This document shows positions 16,724-25,496 of a DNA stretch of 64,000 nucleotides, piece after piece. A model generated the notes under the pieces. The model was not told the DNA's origin and searched no databases. It saw nothing but the letters and a program-made list of their open reading frames with translations. Position 1 is the stretch's first letter. Each line of letters begins with the position of its first letter. Source of the DNA: Duganella rivi (GTDB lineage Bacteria; Pseudomonadota; Gammaproteobacteria; Burkholderiales; Burkholderiaceae_D); contig NZ_WWCK01000001.1 of assembly GCF_009857435.1 (NCBI RefSeq), forward strand, positions 496,001-560,000, given 5' to 3'. The position numbers were made by a program, and so were the translations under genes.

Positions 16724-18139
16724 TTACAGCGAGTAGTACATGTCGAACTCAGCAGGGTGAGTGGTCATGCGCATACGTTGTACGTCTTGCATCTTCAGTT
16801 CGATGTAGGCATCGATCATCGAATCGGTGAACACGCCGCCGCGGGTCAGGAACTCGCGGTCTTTGTTCAGGTTGTCCAGAGCTTCTTCCAGCGATGCGCA
16901 GACGGTTGGGATCAGTGCATCTTCTTCCGGCGGCAGGTGGTACAGATCTTTCGATGCTGCTTCGCCTGGGTGGATCTTGTTCTGGATACCGTCCAGACCA
17001 GCCATCAGCAGTGCTGCGAAGCACAGGTAGACGTTGGCCAGTGGGTCTGGGAAGCGGGTTTCAATACGGCGGCCTTTTGGATTGGCCACGTGTGGAATAC
17101 GGATCGAAGCCGAACGGTTTTTCGCCGAGTACGCCAGTTTCACTGGCGCTTCAAAGCCTGGCACCAGGCGCTTGTACGAGTTGGTGCCTGGGTTGGTGAT
17201 CGCGTTCAGTGCTTTAGCGTGCTTGATGATGCCGCCGATGTAGTACAGCGCGGTTTCAGACAGGCCAGCATAGCCGTCGCCTGCGAACAGGTTGGTGCCG
17301 TCTTTCCAGATCGACTGGTGCACGTGCATGCCCGAACCGTTGTCGCCAACGATAGGTTTCGGCATGAAGGTGGCGGTTTTGCCGTAGCTGTGGGCCACGT
17401 TCCAGACCACGTATTTCAGGTTCTGGGTCCAGTCGGCGCGCTCAACCAGGGTCGAGAACTTGGTGCCGATTTCGTTCTGGCCAGCGCCAGCCACTTCGTG
17501 GTGGTGCACTTCAACCGGGATGCCCAGCGATTCCAGGATCAGGCACATTTCCGAACGCATGTCCTGGAAGCTGTCGACTGGTGGCACTGGGAAGTAGCCG
17601 CCCTTCACGGTTGGACGGTGGCCGCTGTTGCCGCCTTCGATTTCTTTGTCGGTCGACCACGAAGCTTCGTCCGAGTCCACTTTCACGAAGCAGCCCGACA
17701 TGTCGATCTTCCAGCGTACGCTGTCGAAGATGAAGAATTCTGGTTCTGGGCCGAAGTAGGCGGTGTCGCCGATGCCCGACGATTTCAGGTAGGCTTCAGC
17801 GCGCTTGGCGATGGAGCGTGGATCGCGGTCGTAGCCCTTGCCGTCAGCAGGTTCGATCACGTCGCACTGCATGAACAGGGTGGTCTCTTCCATGAACGGG
17901 TCGATGCGCGCGGTGTTTGGATCCGGCAGCAGAATCATGTCCGATGCTTCAATACCTTTCCAGCCGGCGATCGAGGAACCGTCGAATGCGTGACCCGATT
18001 CGAACTTGTCGATGTCGAAAGCCGACACAGGCACGGTCACGTGCTGTTCTTTACCACGGGTATCAGCGAAACGGAAATCAACGAATTTAACTTCGTTTTC
18101 CTGGACCATTTTCAGAACTTCTGCGGCTGTAATTGCCAT
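16724..18139 (-). CDS. glnA: Type I glutamine synthetase
   Basis: GlnA makes glutamine from glutamate, ammonia and ATP; it acts as a cytosolic dodecamer. The 471-residue length fits type I-beta. Seen: [17 protein letters not shown], the Mg/substrate region [28 protein letters not shown], the ATP-site [16 protein letters not shown], and NRSASIRIP. The adenylylation Tyr lies in DLYHLPPEE near residue 400, so activity is probably controlled by GlnE. AGGAG lies before the ATG. A sigma-54 promoter and two NtrC-like sites precede it, and ntrBC lie downstream, which gives a complete local control loop. Confidence 0.97.
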   Translation of the reverse strand: MAITAAEVLKMVQENEVKFVDFRFADTRGKEQHVTVPVSAFDIDKFESGHAFDGSSIAGWKGIEASDMILLPDPNTARIDPFMEETTLFMQCDVIEPADGKGYDRDPRSIAKRAEAYLKSSGIGDTAYFGPEPEFFIFDSVRWKIDMSGCFVKVDSDEASWSTDKEIEGGNSGHRPTVKGGYFPVPPVDSFQDMRSEMCLILESLGIPVEVHHHEVAGAGQNEIGTKFSTLVERADWTQNLKYVVWNVAHSYGKTATFMPKPIVGDNGSGMHVHQSIWKDGTNLFAGDGYAGLSETALYYIGGIIKHAKALNAITNPGTNSYKRLVPGFEAPVKLAYSAKNRSASIRIPHVANPKGRRIETRFPDPLANVYLCFAALLMAGLDGIQNKIHPGEAASKDLYHLPPEEDALIPTVCASLEEALDNLNKDREFLTRGGVFTDSMIDAYIELKMQDVQRMRMTTHPAEFDMYYSL

Positions 18140-18184
18140 GCGTATCTCCTAAAGGGAATATGTGGAACTCGTGAGGCCTAAATA

Positions 18185-18200
18185 AGCAGTATCCGTGCCA
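18185..18200 (-). promoter_or_regulatory. Sigma-54 (-24/-12) promoter of glnA
   Basis: Minus-strand reading from 18200: TGGCACGGATACTGCT. It matches the sigma-54 consensus TGGCACG-N4-TTGC at 14 of 15 informative positions, with GG and GC at the correct spacing. The expected start point is near 18173, about 35 bases before the glnA ATG. Confidence 0.85.
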
Positions 18201-18230
18201 GCCCAAAATGCAGTTACAGCAGATCAATTA

Positions 18231-18247
18231 CGCACCATGGCGGTGCA
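18231..18247. promoter_or_regulatory. NtrC binding site, proximal
   Basis: CGCACCATGGCGGTGCA fits the NtrC dyad TGCACC-N5-GGTGCA with one mismatch. Its centre is about 66 bases upstream of the predicted glnA start point, right for an enhancer acting on the sigma-54 promoter. Confidence 0.75.
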
Positions 18248-18259
18248 ATCATCACATTT

Positions 18260-18276
18260 TGCACCTTATGAGTGCG
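18260..18276. promoter_or_regulatory. NtrC binding site, distal
   Basis: TGCACCTTATGAGTGCG fits the NtrC dyad with two mismatches. Its centre is 29 bases from the proximal site, close to three helical turns, which would allow cooperative binding of two NtrC dimers. Confidence 0.65.
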
Positions 18277-18377
18277 TTGTGGAATATTTTCTGAAAAGCG
18301 CATGGTTTTGGTGCATCGGGGTCGCGGGCTTACGCGGACGCCATATAATAAACTCAAACTTATAACTGGAACACCTT

Positions 18378-18836
18378 ATGAGCAAAATAGATGAGATTCT
18401 GGCGTTGGCGCGCAGCCGCCGCAAAGACTGGGCCTATGAAGGCGCAGTGACGCCCGCTGAAGCCTACGAGTTATTGAGTCTGGAAAACGCCGTCAAGCTG
18501 GTCGACGTGCGTACGAATGCCGAGCGCGACTGGGTGGGACGGGTGGCGATTCCCGAGGCCCAACATGGTGCGGTGCAGTGGAATGTGTATCCTGGCGGCG
18601 TCAATAATCATGCATTTATCGAGCAATTGAACTCGGTAGCAAGAAAGGATCAAGTGATTTTGTTCCTGTGCCGCTCCGGCGTGCGCTCGCGTGGTGCAGC
18701 CACCCTGGCGAGCGAACACGGCTACCAGCATTGCTTCGACATCCTGGAAGGCTTTGAAGGCGACAAGGACGAGCGCGGCCACCGCAAGAACATCAACGGC
18801 TGGTGCCACGCGGGTTTGCCCTGGATCGGCGCTTAA
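18378..18836 (+). CDS. Rhodanese-like domain protein
   Basis: A 152-residue single-domain rhodanese (sulfurtransferase fold). The catalytic loop CRSGVRSRG places the persulfide-carrying Cys at residue 98, and the family motif VKLVDVRTNAERDWVGRV is present. The C-terminus GHRKNINGWCHAGLPW is typical of the small proteobacterial group. It is cytosolic with no signal peptide. It is divergent from glnA; a TATAAT-like box lies at 18344-18349 but a good -35 is not seen. Physiological sulfur donor and acceptor unknown. Confidence 0.88.
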   Translation: MSKIDEILALARSRRKDWAYEGAVTPAEAYELLSLENAVKLVDVRTNAERDWVGRVAIPEAQHGAVQWNVYPGGVNNHAFIEQLNSVARKDQVILFLCRSGVRSRGAATLASEHGYQHCFDILEGFEGDKDERGHRKNINGWCHAGLPWIGA

Positions 18837-18874
18837 CCCACAGCCACCTCGGCCCGCGACCGCCGCCCACTGTA

Positions 18875-18902
18875 GGGTCTGACCCCGTACGGGGTCAGAC
18901 CC
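18875..18902. repeat. Dispersed palindromic repeat, copy 2
   Basis: The 28-base core palindrome GGGTCTGACCCCGT plus its reverse complement, between the convergent rhodanese and TAXI genes. Confidence 0.9.
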
Positions 18903-18917
18903 TGCGTCGCTTTGGGG

Positions 18918-20273
18918 TCAAACCGGCACAGCGGCGGGCGCGGCCTCGCCCATCAGGAACTGGATACGCTTGCGCACGAACTGGATGTGGCTGCGCAAGC
19001 CGTACAAGCCATCGGCAAACGACAGCGGAATCGAGACCTGGTTGACCAAGTCCTCGATCTCGGTCAGCCGCTTGAGCTGTTCCTCGTACACCTGCATGCG
19101 CGTCGCTTCCGGCGCTTCCTCCACCTTCTGCTCCACCGCCCGCAGCTGGCCGTACCAGCGGTACACGCGCGAACGGATGCGCCACACGTACAGCGGCGGA
19201 ATCACTTTCGACAGCGGCAGGATCAGTGCGCCCAGCGCCACCACCAGCACCCACATGCGGTCGAAGAAATTCGCCAGCCAGAAGGTCATGTAGCGTTGCA
19301 GGAATGGCGGGCCGCTCTTGTAGAACTTGGCCGCTTCGGGATCGACTGGAATCTCGGTGTACTTGGCCGATGGGAACTGGCCCTGCTGCTGGAACCAGCC
19401 CGCGCCGCTATGAATTCCGGCCGCCGCCTGCACGAACAAGTCCACCAGCGCCGAATGCAAATCCTCGCGTGCCACCAGCGTGGCGGTTGGCGCGATCAGG
19501 TTGTAGTCTTCGGCCGGCAGGTTGCGGCCGAGATCGACAATCCCTTGCGGCAGCATCACGTGGGTCAGGAACGGCAGCTTGCGCGAGTAGGCTTCGGCCT
19601 GATTGAAGTCGAACAGCTTGATGCCCGGTGTTTGCAGCAGCATCTGGATCAGCGGTGCCTCCGGGGCCGAGGTGAATACGAGGCCGTCGATGCGGCCTTC
19701 CAGCAGCTCCACCGTGGCCGGGGTATTGGCCAGCGAGAAGCGCTCAACCTCGCCCTTCTCTACGCCGTTCAGTTCAAGGATTTGGCGGAACAGGCGTGGC
19801 GAGCCGGCGCCCTTCGGGCCGTAGTTGATTTTCTTGCCGCGCAGGTCGGTCAGCTTGGTGATGGGCGGCTTGCCTTTCTCTTCGCGCAGGAACAGCCATA
19901 GCGGCTCGACGAACAGGCTGCCCAGCGAGGACAGGCCTTCGCGCTCGGCTGCTTCTTCGTTGGTGGAGCCGCTTTGGACGAAGGCGATGTCAACCTTGCC
20001 TTCTTTCAGGTTGCGCAGGTTTTCGCTGGAACCGGCCGACGGCACCATGGTGACCTTGACGCCGTGCTTGGCGAGGGCCGCCGCGTACTTCTTGCCGAAT
20101 TCTTCGTAGGCCGAGTTTTCCTGGCCGGTGCCGAGGCGCACCGTGCGCGGCGGGGCGGGGTCAACCAGCCAGTAAGCGAGCAGGCAGACGCCGACGATCA
20201 GCAGCACCGTCGGCGCAGCGGCAACGATCAGGTCGCGCAGCGAGAATTGCGTGAACTTGAGAATCTTGGACAT
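18918..20273 (-). CDS. Membrane-anchored TAXI-family substrate-binding protein
   Basis: About 451 residues. An N-terminal membrane segment (VAAAPTVLLIVGVCLLAYWLV) is followed by a TAXI-type TRAP binding domain (VRLGTGQENSAYEEFGKKYAAAL, VDIAFVQSG, KKINYGPKGAGSPRLF). A second membrane segment near residues 340-362 (MWVLVVALGALILPLS) precedes an ~88-residue charged, helical tail. Ordinary TAXI proteins are soluble or lipid-anchored and work with a TRAP permease; none is adjacent here. I chose the Met at 20273 because the frame upstream runs through the palindromic repeat and looks non-coding; 20294 is an alternative. Its role may be sensing rather than transport (inference). Confidence 0.8.
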   Translation of the reverse strand: MSKILKFTQFSLRDLIVAAAPTVLLIVGVCLLAYWLVDPAPPRTVRLGTGQENSAYEEFGKKYAAALAKHGVKVTMVPSAGSSENLRNLKEGKVDIAFVQSGSTNEEAAEREGLSSLGSLFVEPLWLFLREEKGKPPITKLTDLRGKKINYGPKGAGSPRLFRQILELNGVEKGEVERFSLANTPATVELLEGRIDGLVFTSAPEAPLIQMLLQTPGIKLFDFNQAEAYSRKLPFLTHVMLPQGIVDLGRNLPAEDYNLIAPTATLVAREDLHSALVDLFVQAAAGIHSGAGWFQQQGQFPSAKYTEIPVDPEAAKFYKSGPPFLQRYMTFWLANFFDRMWVLVVALGALILPLSKVIPPLYVWRIRSRVYRWYGQLRAVEQKVEEAPEATRMQVYEEQLKRLTEIEDLVNQVSIPLSFADGLYGLRSHIQFVRKRIQFLMGEAAPAAVPV

Positions 20274-20359
20274 GTGATGGCGCATAGGTTTCATGGGCTC
20301 ACACATTGCCAAGAATTCAGCAACTATGCAAGCGTGCAGGCGCAACCCTAAGCCAAAAA

Positions 20360-20387
20360 GGGTCTGACCCCGTACGGGGTCAGACCC
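20360..20387. repeat. Dispersed palindromic repeat, copy 3
   Basis: The 28-base core palindrome, identical to copy 2. It lies between two genes on the same strand, downstream of the penicillin-binding protein gene and upstream of the TAXI gene. Confidence 0.9.
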
Positions 20388-20412
20388 TCCTATGCGAAGT
20401 GCGGGGTGAAAG

Positions 20413-23400
20413 CTAACCGCCGCAGGCCTGCAGTGGTGGCTTTGCAGCTTCGGTTGCAACTCCCCCAGTCTTGACGATCACAGGCAGCGCCGTGCCGGGT
20501 TTTGGCACGGCGTTGGGTTCAATCAACGGCATCAAACTCGGCGCCAGCACCACCAGCAGCTGCACCGGCAACGCACTGGTGAAGTCATAGTTCTTCGACT
20601 CCGGCCCATGCACATACGCCGTCATCGAACCAAAGAAACGCTCACCAATATTGAACACAAACGTCGCCGACCGGTTCACATAGCGCGACTCGATCAAGCG
20701 CCCACCGCCCGCATACACATCAAAGCGCTGGTCCCCCGTACCGGTCTTGCCGCCCACCGGAATAATCGACCCATCATGCGACACGAACGCCGCCTTCACC
20801 CGCTTGGCCGTACCATCCGACACCACCCCGCGTATCGCATCGGCCACCACGCGCGCCACTTCCGGCGACAGCACTTGCTCGTTGGTGGTCGGCGGCGCCT
20901 TGGTCACCAACGTTTCATACGGCGTACCTTTAGCAAAGTGCAGCGAGGTCACCCGCTGCGCACTCTTGCGCACGCCGCCATTAACGATAATCCCCATCAT
21001 CTCCGCCAGCGAGGCCGGACGGTCAGCCGACGCGCCCAAGGTGGTCGCATACGACGGCACCAGCGATTCAAACGGATAGCCCATTTTCTTCCACTGCTTG
21101 TGGATTTCCATGAAGCCTTCCATCTCGATCAAGCCGGCAATCCGCTTGTCCTGCGCGTGCTTGCGATGGGTCTTGAACAGCCACTGATAAACCTCTTGCC
21201 GCTCTTTCTCGCTGGCCGCCGTCATCTGGCTCAGCGTCGCGCCCGGATGCAAACGCAGATATGCCGCCATCCACAACTCCAGCGGGTGCACGCTGGCCAA
21301 GTAGCCGCGATCCGCCAGCGACCATTTATCGATTGAATACTGGTCGTACAGCTTGGAGACACGCTCATCCGGCACTTCGTTCTGCGACGGCAGGTTGTCC
21401 TTCAAGAAGGCAGCAAACTGCTCTTCCGTCGCCAGCGGATACACGGTGCGATGTATCACCGCCAGGCGCACCGGCGTGCTGCGGATATTCGCCAGCAGGA
21501 TCTTGTCCAGCTCGGACTCCGGCTTGCCCTTGTACTTGGCGTAGAAGCGCGCGAGGAATTCCTTGCCTTCCTTGTCCGCAAAGCGCGCCAGATAGCCGGC
21601 GCGGCGCGGATCATCCGCATCAGCCAGCAGCGAGGCCGACGAGCCCGGCGACTGGAACATGTAGTACTTGGCCACGTCGCGCATCAAGCGAACGAACACG
21701 AGATTGGTCGAATGGCGCAGCGCCTCGGTCACGGTCAGAATCTTGAAGTTGTCTTCCTTCGAGAAGTTGCCGAAGTGGTGCAGGCCGCCGCCGGTGAAGA
21801 AGCCCTCGCCCGGATTGCCGGAATACTTGCGCTCCATGGCCGCGTTCAGCATCGGCGTCAGCGCGCGTTTCTCCGCATCCACCGGCAGCGCCTTGAAGTA
21901 TTCAATCGCCCACAGCGACAGCTTGTCTTGCGGATCAACCTTCACTTGGCCCAGCGCCGCCGCATCCATGCCGCTGAAACGCTTGTGCAGCTGATCGACG
22001 ATATCGAGATAGGTAATCAGCGTGCGCAGCTTGGCGGTCGAGCCCAGATCGAGCTTGGCGCCTTCGTTGATGTCCAGCGGCTGGTCGAAGTTATCGGTCT
22101 GCAGGCGCAGCAGGTTATTCTGCTCGCCTTTCTCCAGCAAGGTGAAGCTGTACACCACGTTGGCCGGATCGCCGTTGCCCAGCATGCCCTTGCCGGTCAA
22201 GCCCGCAGCCTTGGCCTTTTCAGGATCGCGCAAATCGCGCAGCACTTGCGTGACCGCCGTCTGCGCTTGCGCATCCAAGGTGCTGACCACGCTCAGATCA
22301 AGGCGGTCGAGGTTGTACATGCGGTTGTCACCGAGCAGGTTCGCCAAGTGATTGCGGATCGCGTTCGACGCCTTGCGGCTGACGAAGGTTTGCGGCGGCG
22401 CCGACTGCAAGCCATTGCCGGTGGCCGGATGCAGCTTCTGCTGCAAGGCCACGTCGCGCATGGCCGGCGTGATGGCGCCGTCGTTGGCGAGGATGCGCAA
22501 GTGGCTGTTGGCCAGCACTTCCAGGTCGGCCGCGCCGTCGCCGAGGTAGTAGCTTGGACGGCGCTGTGCAATCATCAGGCTCAGCGCTTCCTTGTAGACC
22601 AGCGCAGTTTCGGGATCAGGATTATCGAGCTTGCCGCTCAGGCGCTTGTTGACGTCGTCAAACGAACGGCCGTACCACACCCACATGCCGTCGCCGATGC
22701 CATTCACTTCGCCGTAACCGGGCTTGGCCGACAGCGGCACCGTGTTGAGGTAATCCAGCACGATGCGGCGGCGCGCCTTGGTGGTGTCCGGGCCGTCTTG
22801 ATACGAGCGCAGGCTGGCTGACACCATCTGCTGCAGCTTGTCGGTCATCGAGCCGGTACGGCCTTCCGGCGAGTGGCGATACTTTTCGATCTGCGTCGCC
22901 AGCGTGCTGCCGCCGGCCGCGCGGTGACCGCCGGCCACTGCGCTCACGCTTTTCTCCAGCACCGCCTTGCCCAGGCGATCCCACTCCACCGCCGGATTGC
23001 GCTTCGGATAGGTGTTATCGAGCAGCTCGCGGTTCTCGATGAACAGCAAGCTGTTAACCAGCGCCATCGGCGCTTGCTCGAACTTGTTGTAGATGCGTTC
23101 CGGGTAGCTGGCAGCAAACAATTCCTGCGCGCGGCAATCGACGATCGTCAGGCCGGTCTTGGTCTTTTCGCGATAGGTGGCAAAGATGCCCATATCGGCC
23201 AGTTCCGCCATCTTCGGCGAGATGCGCGCCTGCGCCGCCACCTGGTAATCGCGCGCGCTCAGCTTGCTCAAGTAGTCCGGCAAACCGGCATAGCCAAGCC
23301 GTTCGTCGTACGGGCTGTCGTGCGGGAAGCGGATCGATTTGCTCGGCCCCTTCTCGACCTTGTAGGTCATCTTGCTGGCCATATCGCTGAACACGCGCGC

Positions 23401-23703
23401 CTGCATCGACGAGGTCAGCGTTTCGCGGTAGCCCCAGTACGCAGCAAACGAAATGCCGATCAATAGCACCAGCAGGAAAGCATTACGCGAGCGCTTGCTT
23501 TTCTTGGGCGTGCCGTCTTCCGGCGGCAAGGGCGGATCCATTTGCGCCTGCGCCAGATGGGCTTCAGTTTGTTCGGGGGTAGGAGGCGGCACCACCTTCA
23601 GGTGGCGTTTGCGGCGATAACCAAATGCTGCCGCGCCTGCACGCAATTTGCGCACTGCGCGTACAACGAGACGGGGCCGGCGGAAACGACGATTGCTTAA
23701 CAT
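20413..23703 (-). CDS. Divergent bifunctional penicillin-binding protein (GT51 + transpeptidase)
   Basis: A 1096-residue protein: a basic cytoplasmic N-terminus, one membrane helix near residues 75-92 (NAFLLVLLIGISFAAYWGY), then a GT51 glycosyltransferase domain and a penicillin-binding domain. GT51 motif 2 is kept (GGSTLATQIEK), but motif 1 reads IENRELLDNTYPKRNPAVEW instead of the usual EDxxFxxHxG, and motif 3 is weak. The transpeptidase has all three motifs: STAK (DLGSTAKLRT), STN (RHSTNLVF) and KTG (GGKTGTGDQ). It should polymerise and cross-link peptidoglycan in the periplasm. It is longer than PBP1A and clearly a separate subfamily. Ribosome site poor. Confidence 0.85.
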   Translation of the reverse strand: MLSNRRFRRPRLVVRAVRKLRAGAAAFGYRRKRHLKVVPPPTPEQTEAHLAQAQMDPPLPPEDGTPKKSKRSRNAFLLVLLIGISFAAYWGYRETLTSSMQARVFSDMASKMTYKVEKGPSKSIRFPHDSPYDERLGYAGLPDYLSKLSARDYQVAAQARISPKMAELADMGIFATYREKTKTGLTIVDCRAQELFAASYPERIYNKFEQAPMALVNSLLFIENRELLDNTYPKRNPAVEWDRLGKAVLEKSVSAVAGGHRAAGGSTLATQIEKYRHSPEGRTGSMTDKLQQMVSASLRSYQDGPDTTKARRRIVLDYLNTVPLSAKPGYGEVNGIGDGMWVWYGRSFDDVNKRLSGKLDNPDPETALVYKEALSLMIAQRRPSYYLGDGAADLEVLANSHLRILANDGAITPAMRDVALQQKLHPATGNGLQSAPPQTFVSRKASNAIRNHLANLLGDNRMYNLDRLDLSVVSTLDAQAQTAVTQVLRDLRDPEKAKAAGLTGKGMLGNGDPANVVYSFTLLEKGEQNNLLRLQTDNFDQPLDINEGAKLDLGSTAKLRTLITYLDIVDQLHKRFSGMDAAALGQVKVDPQDKLSLWAIEYFKALPVDAEKRALTPMLNAAMERKYSGNPGEGFFTGGGLHHFGNFSKEDNFKILTVTEALRHSTNLVFVRLMRDVAKYYMFQSPGSSASLLADADDPRRAGYLARFADKEGKEFLARFYAKYKGKPESELDKILLANIRSTPVRLAVIHRTVYPLATEEQFAAFLKDNLPSQNEVPDERVSKLYDQYSIDKWSLADRGYLASVHPLELWMAAYLRLHPGATLSQMTAASEKERQEVYQWLFKTHRKHAQDKRIAGLIEMEGFMEIHKQWKKMGYPFESLVPSYATTLGASADRPASLAEMMGIIVNGGVRKSAQRVTSLHFAKGTPYETLVTKAPPTTNEQVLSPEVARVVADAIRGVVSDGTAKRVKAAFVSHDGSIIPVGGKTGTGDQRFDVYAGGGRLIESRYVNRSATFVFNIGERFFGSMTAYVHGPESKNYDFTSALPVQLLVVLAPSLMPLIEPNAVPKPGTALPVIVKTGGVATEAAKPPLQACGG

Positions 23704-23838
23704 ATGATTCAGACCGGTCGATGTTTCAGTAGAACTTACTAACTACACTTGCTAGCTTCCATTGCACCACAACGCAGCGCCGCTGACCGGAACGGACGCA
23801 GAATTTATTGCTTGCGCGGTTTGTTTTTCGCAAAAAAA

Positions 23839-23870
23839 CAACGGCGTTCTCCCCGAAGGAGGAACGCCGT
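23839..23870 (-). terminator. Rho-independent terminator of the five-gene operon
   Basis: AACGGCGTTC at 23861-23870 (minus reading) pairs with GAACGCCGTT at 23839-23848, followed by a T tract to 23831. It closes the operon that ends with the MoCF-domain gene. Confidence 0.85.
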
Positions 23871-23895
23871 TTCACCCTGTTGATAACAGCGCGCA

Positions 23896-24681
23896 CTAAA
23901 TGTTGCTGAACTCTACATTGAGCTTGCGTAGCTCGTCGCACAATTGAAAGAAGGCAGTGGCCGTTTGCACCGGCTCGCCCTTGACGCCCAGCTCGATATG
24001 GCGGCGCGTGTTCGCATCGCCCACGCTAGGCAGGCTAAAGACTTTCACGCGCGGATATTGTTTTTCTATCGCCAGCATCAGCGGCGTCAGCGCCGATTCG
24101 GCGGCCTCGTACACCAGCACCGATTGCTCCATGCGCGGCTCGCGGTTGAACAGGTCGGCGTAGTGGTTGTCCAGCACCCACTCCAGCATCGGCCACGCCA
24201 TCACCGGGAAGCCCGGCACGAAGTAGTGCTTGTGCAGCGCGAAGCCGGCGATGTTGTTGTAGGGATTGGGAATCAGCGCCGCGCCTTCCGCAAACTCGGC
24301 CATCTTGAGGCGGTGCAGGTTCTCGGCCGAATTCAGATCGGCGGTCTGGCCTGCTTCCTGCGCCATTTGCACGATGCGCTGCTGGATGTTGATCTTGCCC
24401 TGCTCGTGCAGCACCAGCGGCTTGCCCAGCGCGTCGGCGGCGGCCTGGCGCGTGTGATCGTCCGGCGTGGCGCCGATGCCGCCGCAGCAGAACACGATGT
24501 CGCTGCTGGCGAAAGTACGCTTGAGGGTGGCGGTGATGCGCACCGGGTCATCGGGCAGAATCTCGGCCCAGGTCAGTTGCAGGCCGCGCGTGGCCAGCAT
24601 CTGCACTACCTTGGGAAAGTGCTGGTCGACCCGCCGGCCCGACAGGATTTCATCGCCAATAATGATGAGTCCGATTGCCAT
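23896..24681 (-). CDS. MoCF/CinA-like molybdopterin-binding domain protein
   Basis: A 261-residue protein of the competence/damage-inducible CinA N-domain family (MoaB/Mog fold). Motifs: GLIIIGDEILSGRRVDQHF at the N-terminus and FCCGGIGATPDDHTRQAAADALG, the nucleotide/pterin-binding loop. The C-terminal CinA deamidase domain is absent. I chose the Met at 24681 because GAGGAG stands in front and the family begins there. It starts two bases after the EI24 gene stop and is the last gene of a coupled operon. The function in bacteria lacking the second domain is uncertain. Confidence 0.85.
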   Translation of the reverse strand: MAIGLIIIGDEILSGRRVDQHFPKVVQMLATRGLQLTWAEILPDDPVRITATLKRTFASSDIVFCCGGIGATPDDHTRQAAADALGKPLVLHEQGKINIQQRIVQMAQEAGQTADLNSAENLHRLKMAEFAEGAALIPNPYNNIAGFALHKHYFVPGFPVMAWPMLEWVLDNHYADLFNREPRMEQSVLVYEAAESALTPLMLAIEKQYPRVKVFSLPSVGDANTRRHIELGVKGEPVQTATAFFQLCDELRKLNVEFSNI

Positions 24682-24683
24682 GT

Positions 24684-25496
24684 CTACTCCTCGATTAGGA
24701 CTGCCTGCGCGCGCAACTGCGCCAGCGCATCCATGCAATAGTACGCGAACCACAGGCCGGTAAAGATAAAAATCAATACGTACAGCCAGATCGAAACGGC
24801 CGCGAGGAAGGGGAACATTACCACCGCCATCACGCCGCCCAGCCAGATCGCGCCCGGCAGCGCACCGGCAGCGCCCGAAATCACGCCAATCATCAGCAAG
24901 CGCCAGCGGTGTTCGCGCAGGATCTGGTGGCGCTCCTCGGTGCTGGCGTAGTCGGCCAGCGTGTCATACACCATCACGCGGCAAGTCAGCCAGCCCCACA
25001 GCAGCGCTTGCACCACCACCGCCAGCGGCGGGAAGGCGTACAGCGGCAGCGTGACGATCCACAAGCCGATGAAAATCAGCATGCCGCCCAGCGCCACGCC
25101 GATGCTGCCAAGGATGGAGCCGCCCTTGCGCTGCTCCAGTTGCGGATAGTGGCGCAGGCCGACGTGACGGCCGATCACTGGCATCGCCACCACGCCGATG
25201 AAAATCAGCGCGGTCAGGATCATCAGCGGCAGCAGCGCCAGCATGGCGATCAGCGGCGGCACCACCGAGGTCAGCGCGCCGAGGCCGAGGCTGCGCAGCC
25301 AGCTGGTGCTGGTGGCAAACAGATTGTGCTCGGTGAACAGCGCATGCAGTTGATCGACCAGCGGTTGCAAGTACAAGTACAGCAGCACCGCCCAGACGCC
25401 CAGCGCCAGCAGGAACGGCGCAATGCTCATCAACAGCATCTTGCCGTGCCACTGAGACAGGAAAGCGCGGCTCCACGCGCGGATCACAGCGCCCAT
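24684..25496 (-). CDS. EI24-domain (CysZ-like) inner-membrane protein
   Basis: A 270-residue polytopic membrane protein of the EI24/CysZ family (COG2981). Several hydrophobic segments are clear, for example MLLMSIAPFLLALGVWAVLL, LIAMLALLPLMILTALIFIG and LGGMLIFIGLWIVTLPLYAF. CysZ in enterobacteria takes up sulfate, but this betaproteobacterial branch is not tied to cysteine genes. The start overlaps the stop of the sterol-desaturase gene (TGATG), so translation is coupled. A longer upstream frame exists but has no plausible start. Confidence 0.85.
   Translation of the reverse strand: MGAVIRAWSRAFLSQWHGKMLLMSIAPFLLALGVWAVLLYLYLQPLVDQLHALFTEHNLFATSTSWLRSLGLGALTSVVPPLIAMLALLPLMILTALIFIGVVAMPVIGRHVGLRHYPQLEQRKGGSILGSIGVALGGMLIFIGLWIVTLPLYAFPPLAVVVQALLWGWLTCRVMVYDTLADYASTEERHQILREHRWRLLMIGVISGAAGALPGAIWLGGVMAVVMFPFLAAVSIWLYVLIFIFTGLWFAYYCMDALAQLRAQAVLIEE

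Noticed and set aside
16757-18181. Long plus-strand frame antisense to glnA
   Set aside because: glnA is unambiguous on the minus strand; the antisense product has no family features.
20274-20459. Upstream extension of the TAXI gene by 62 codons
   Set aside because: The extra residues translate the palindromic repeat and intergenic DNA. The membrane helix begins just after the Met at 20273.
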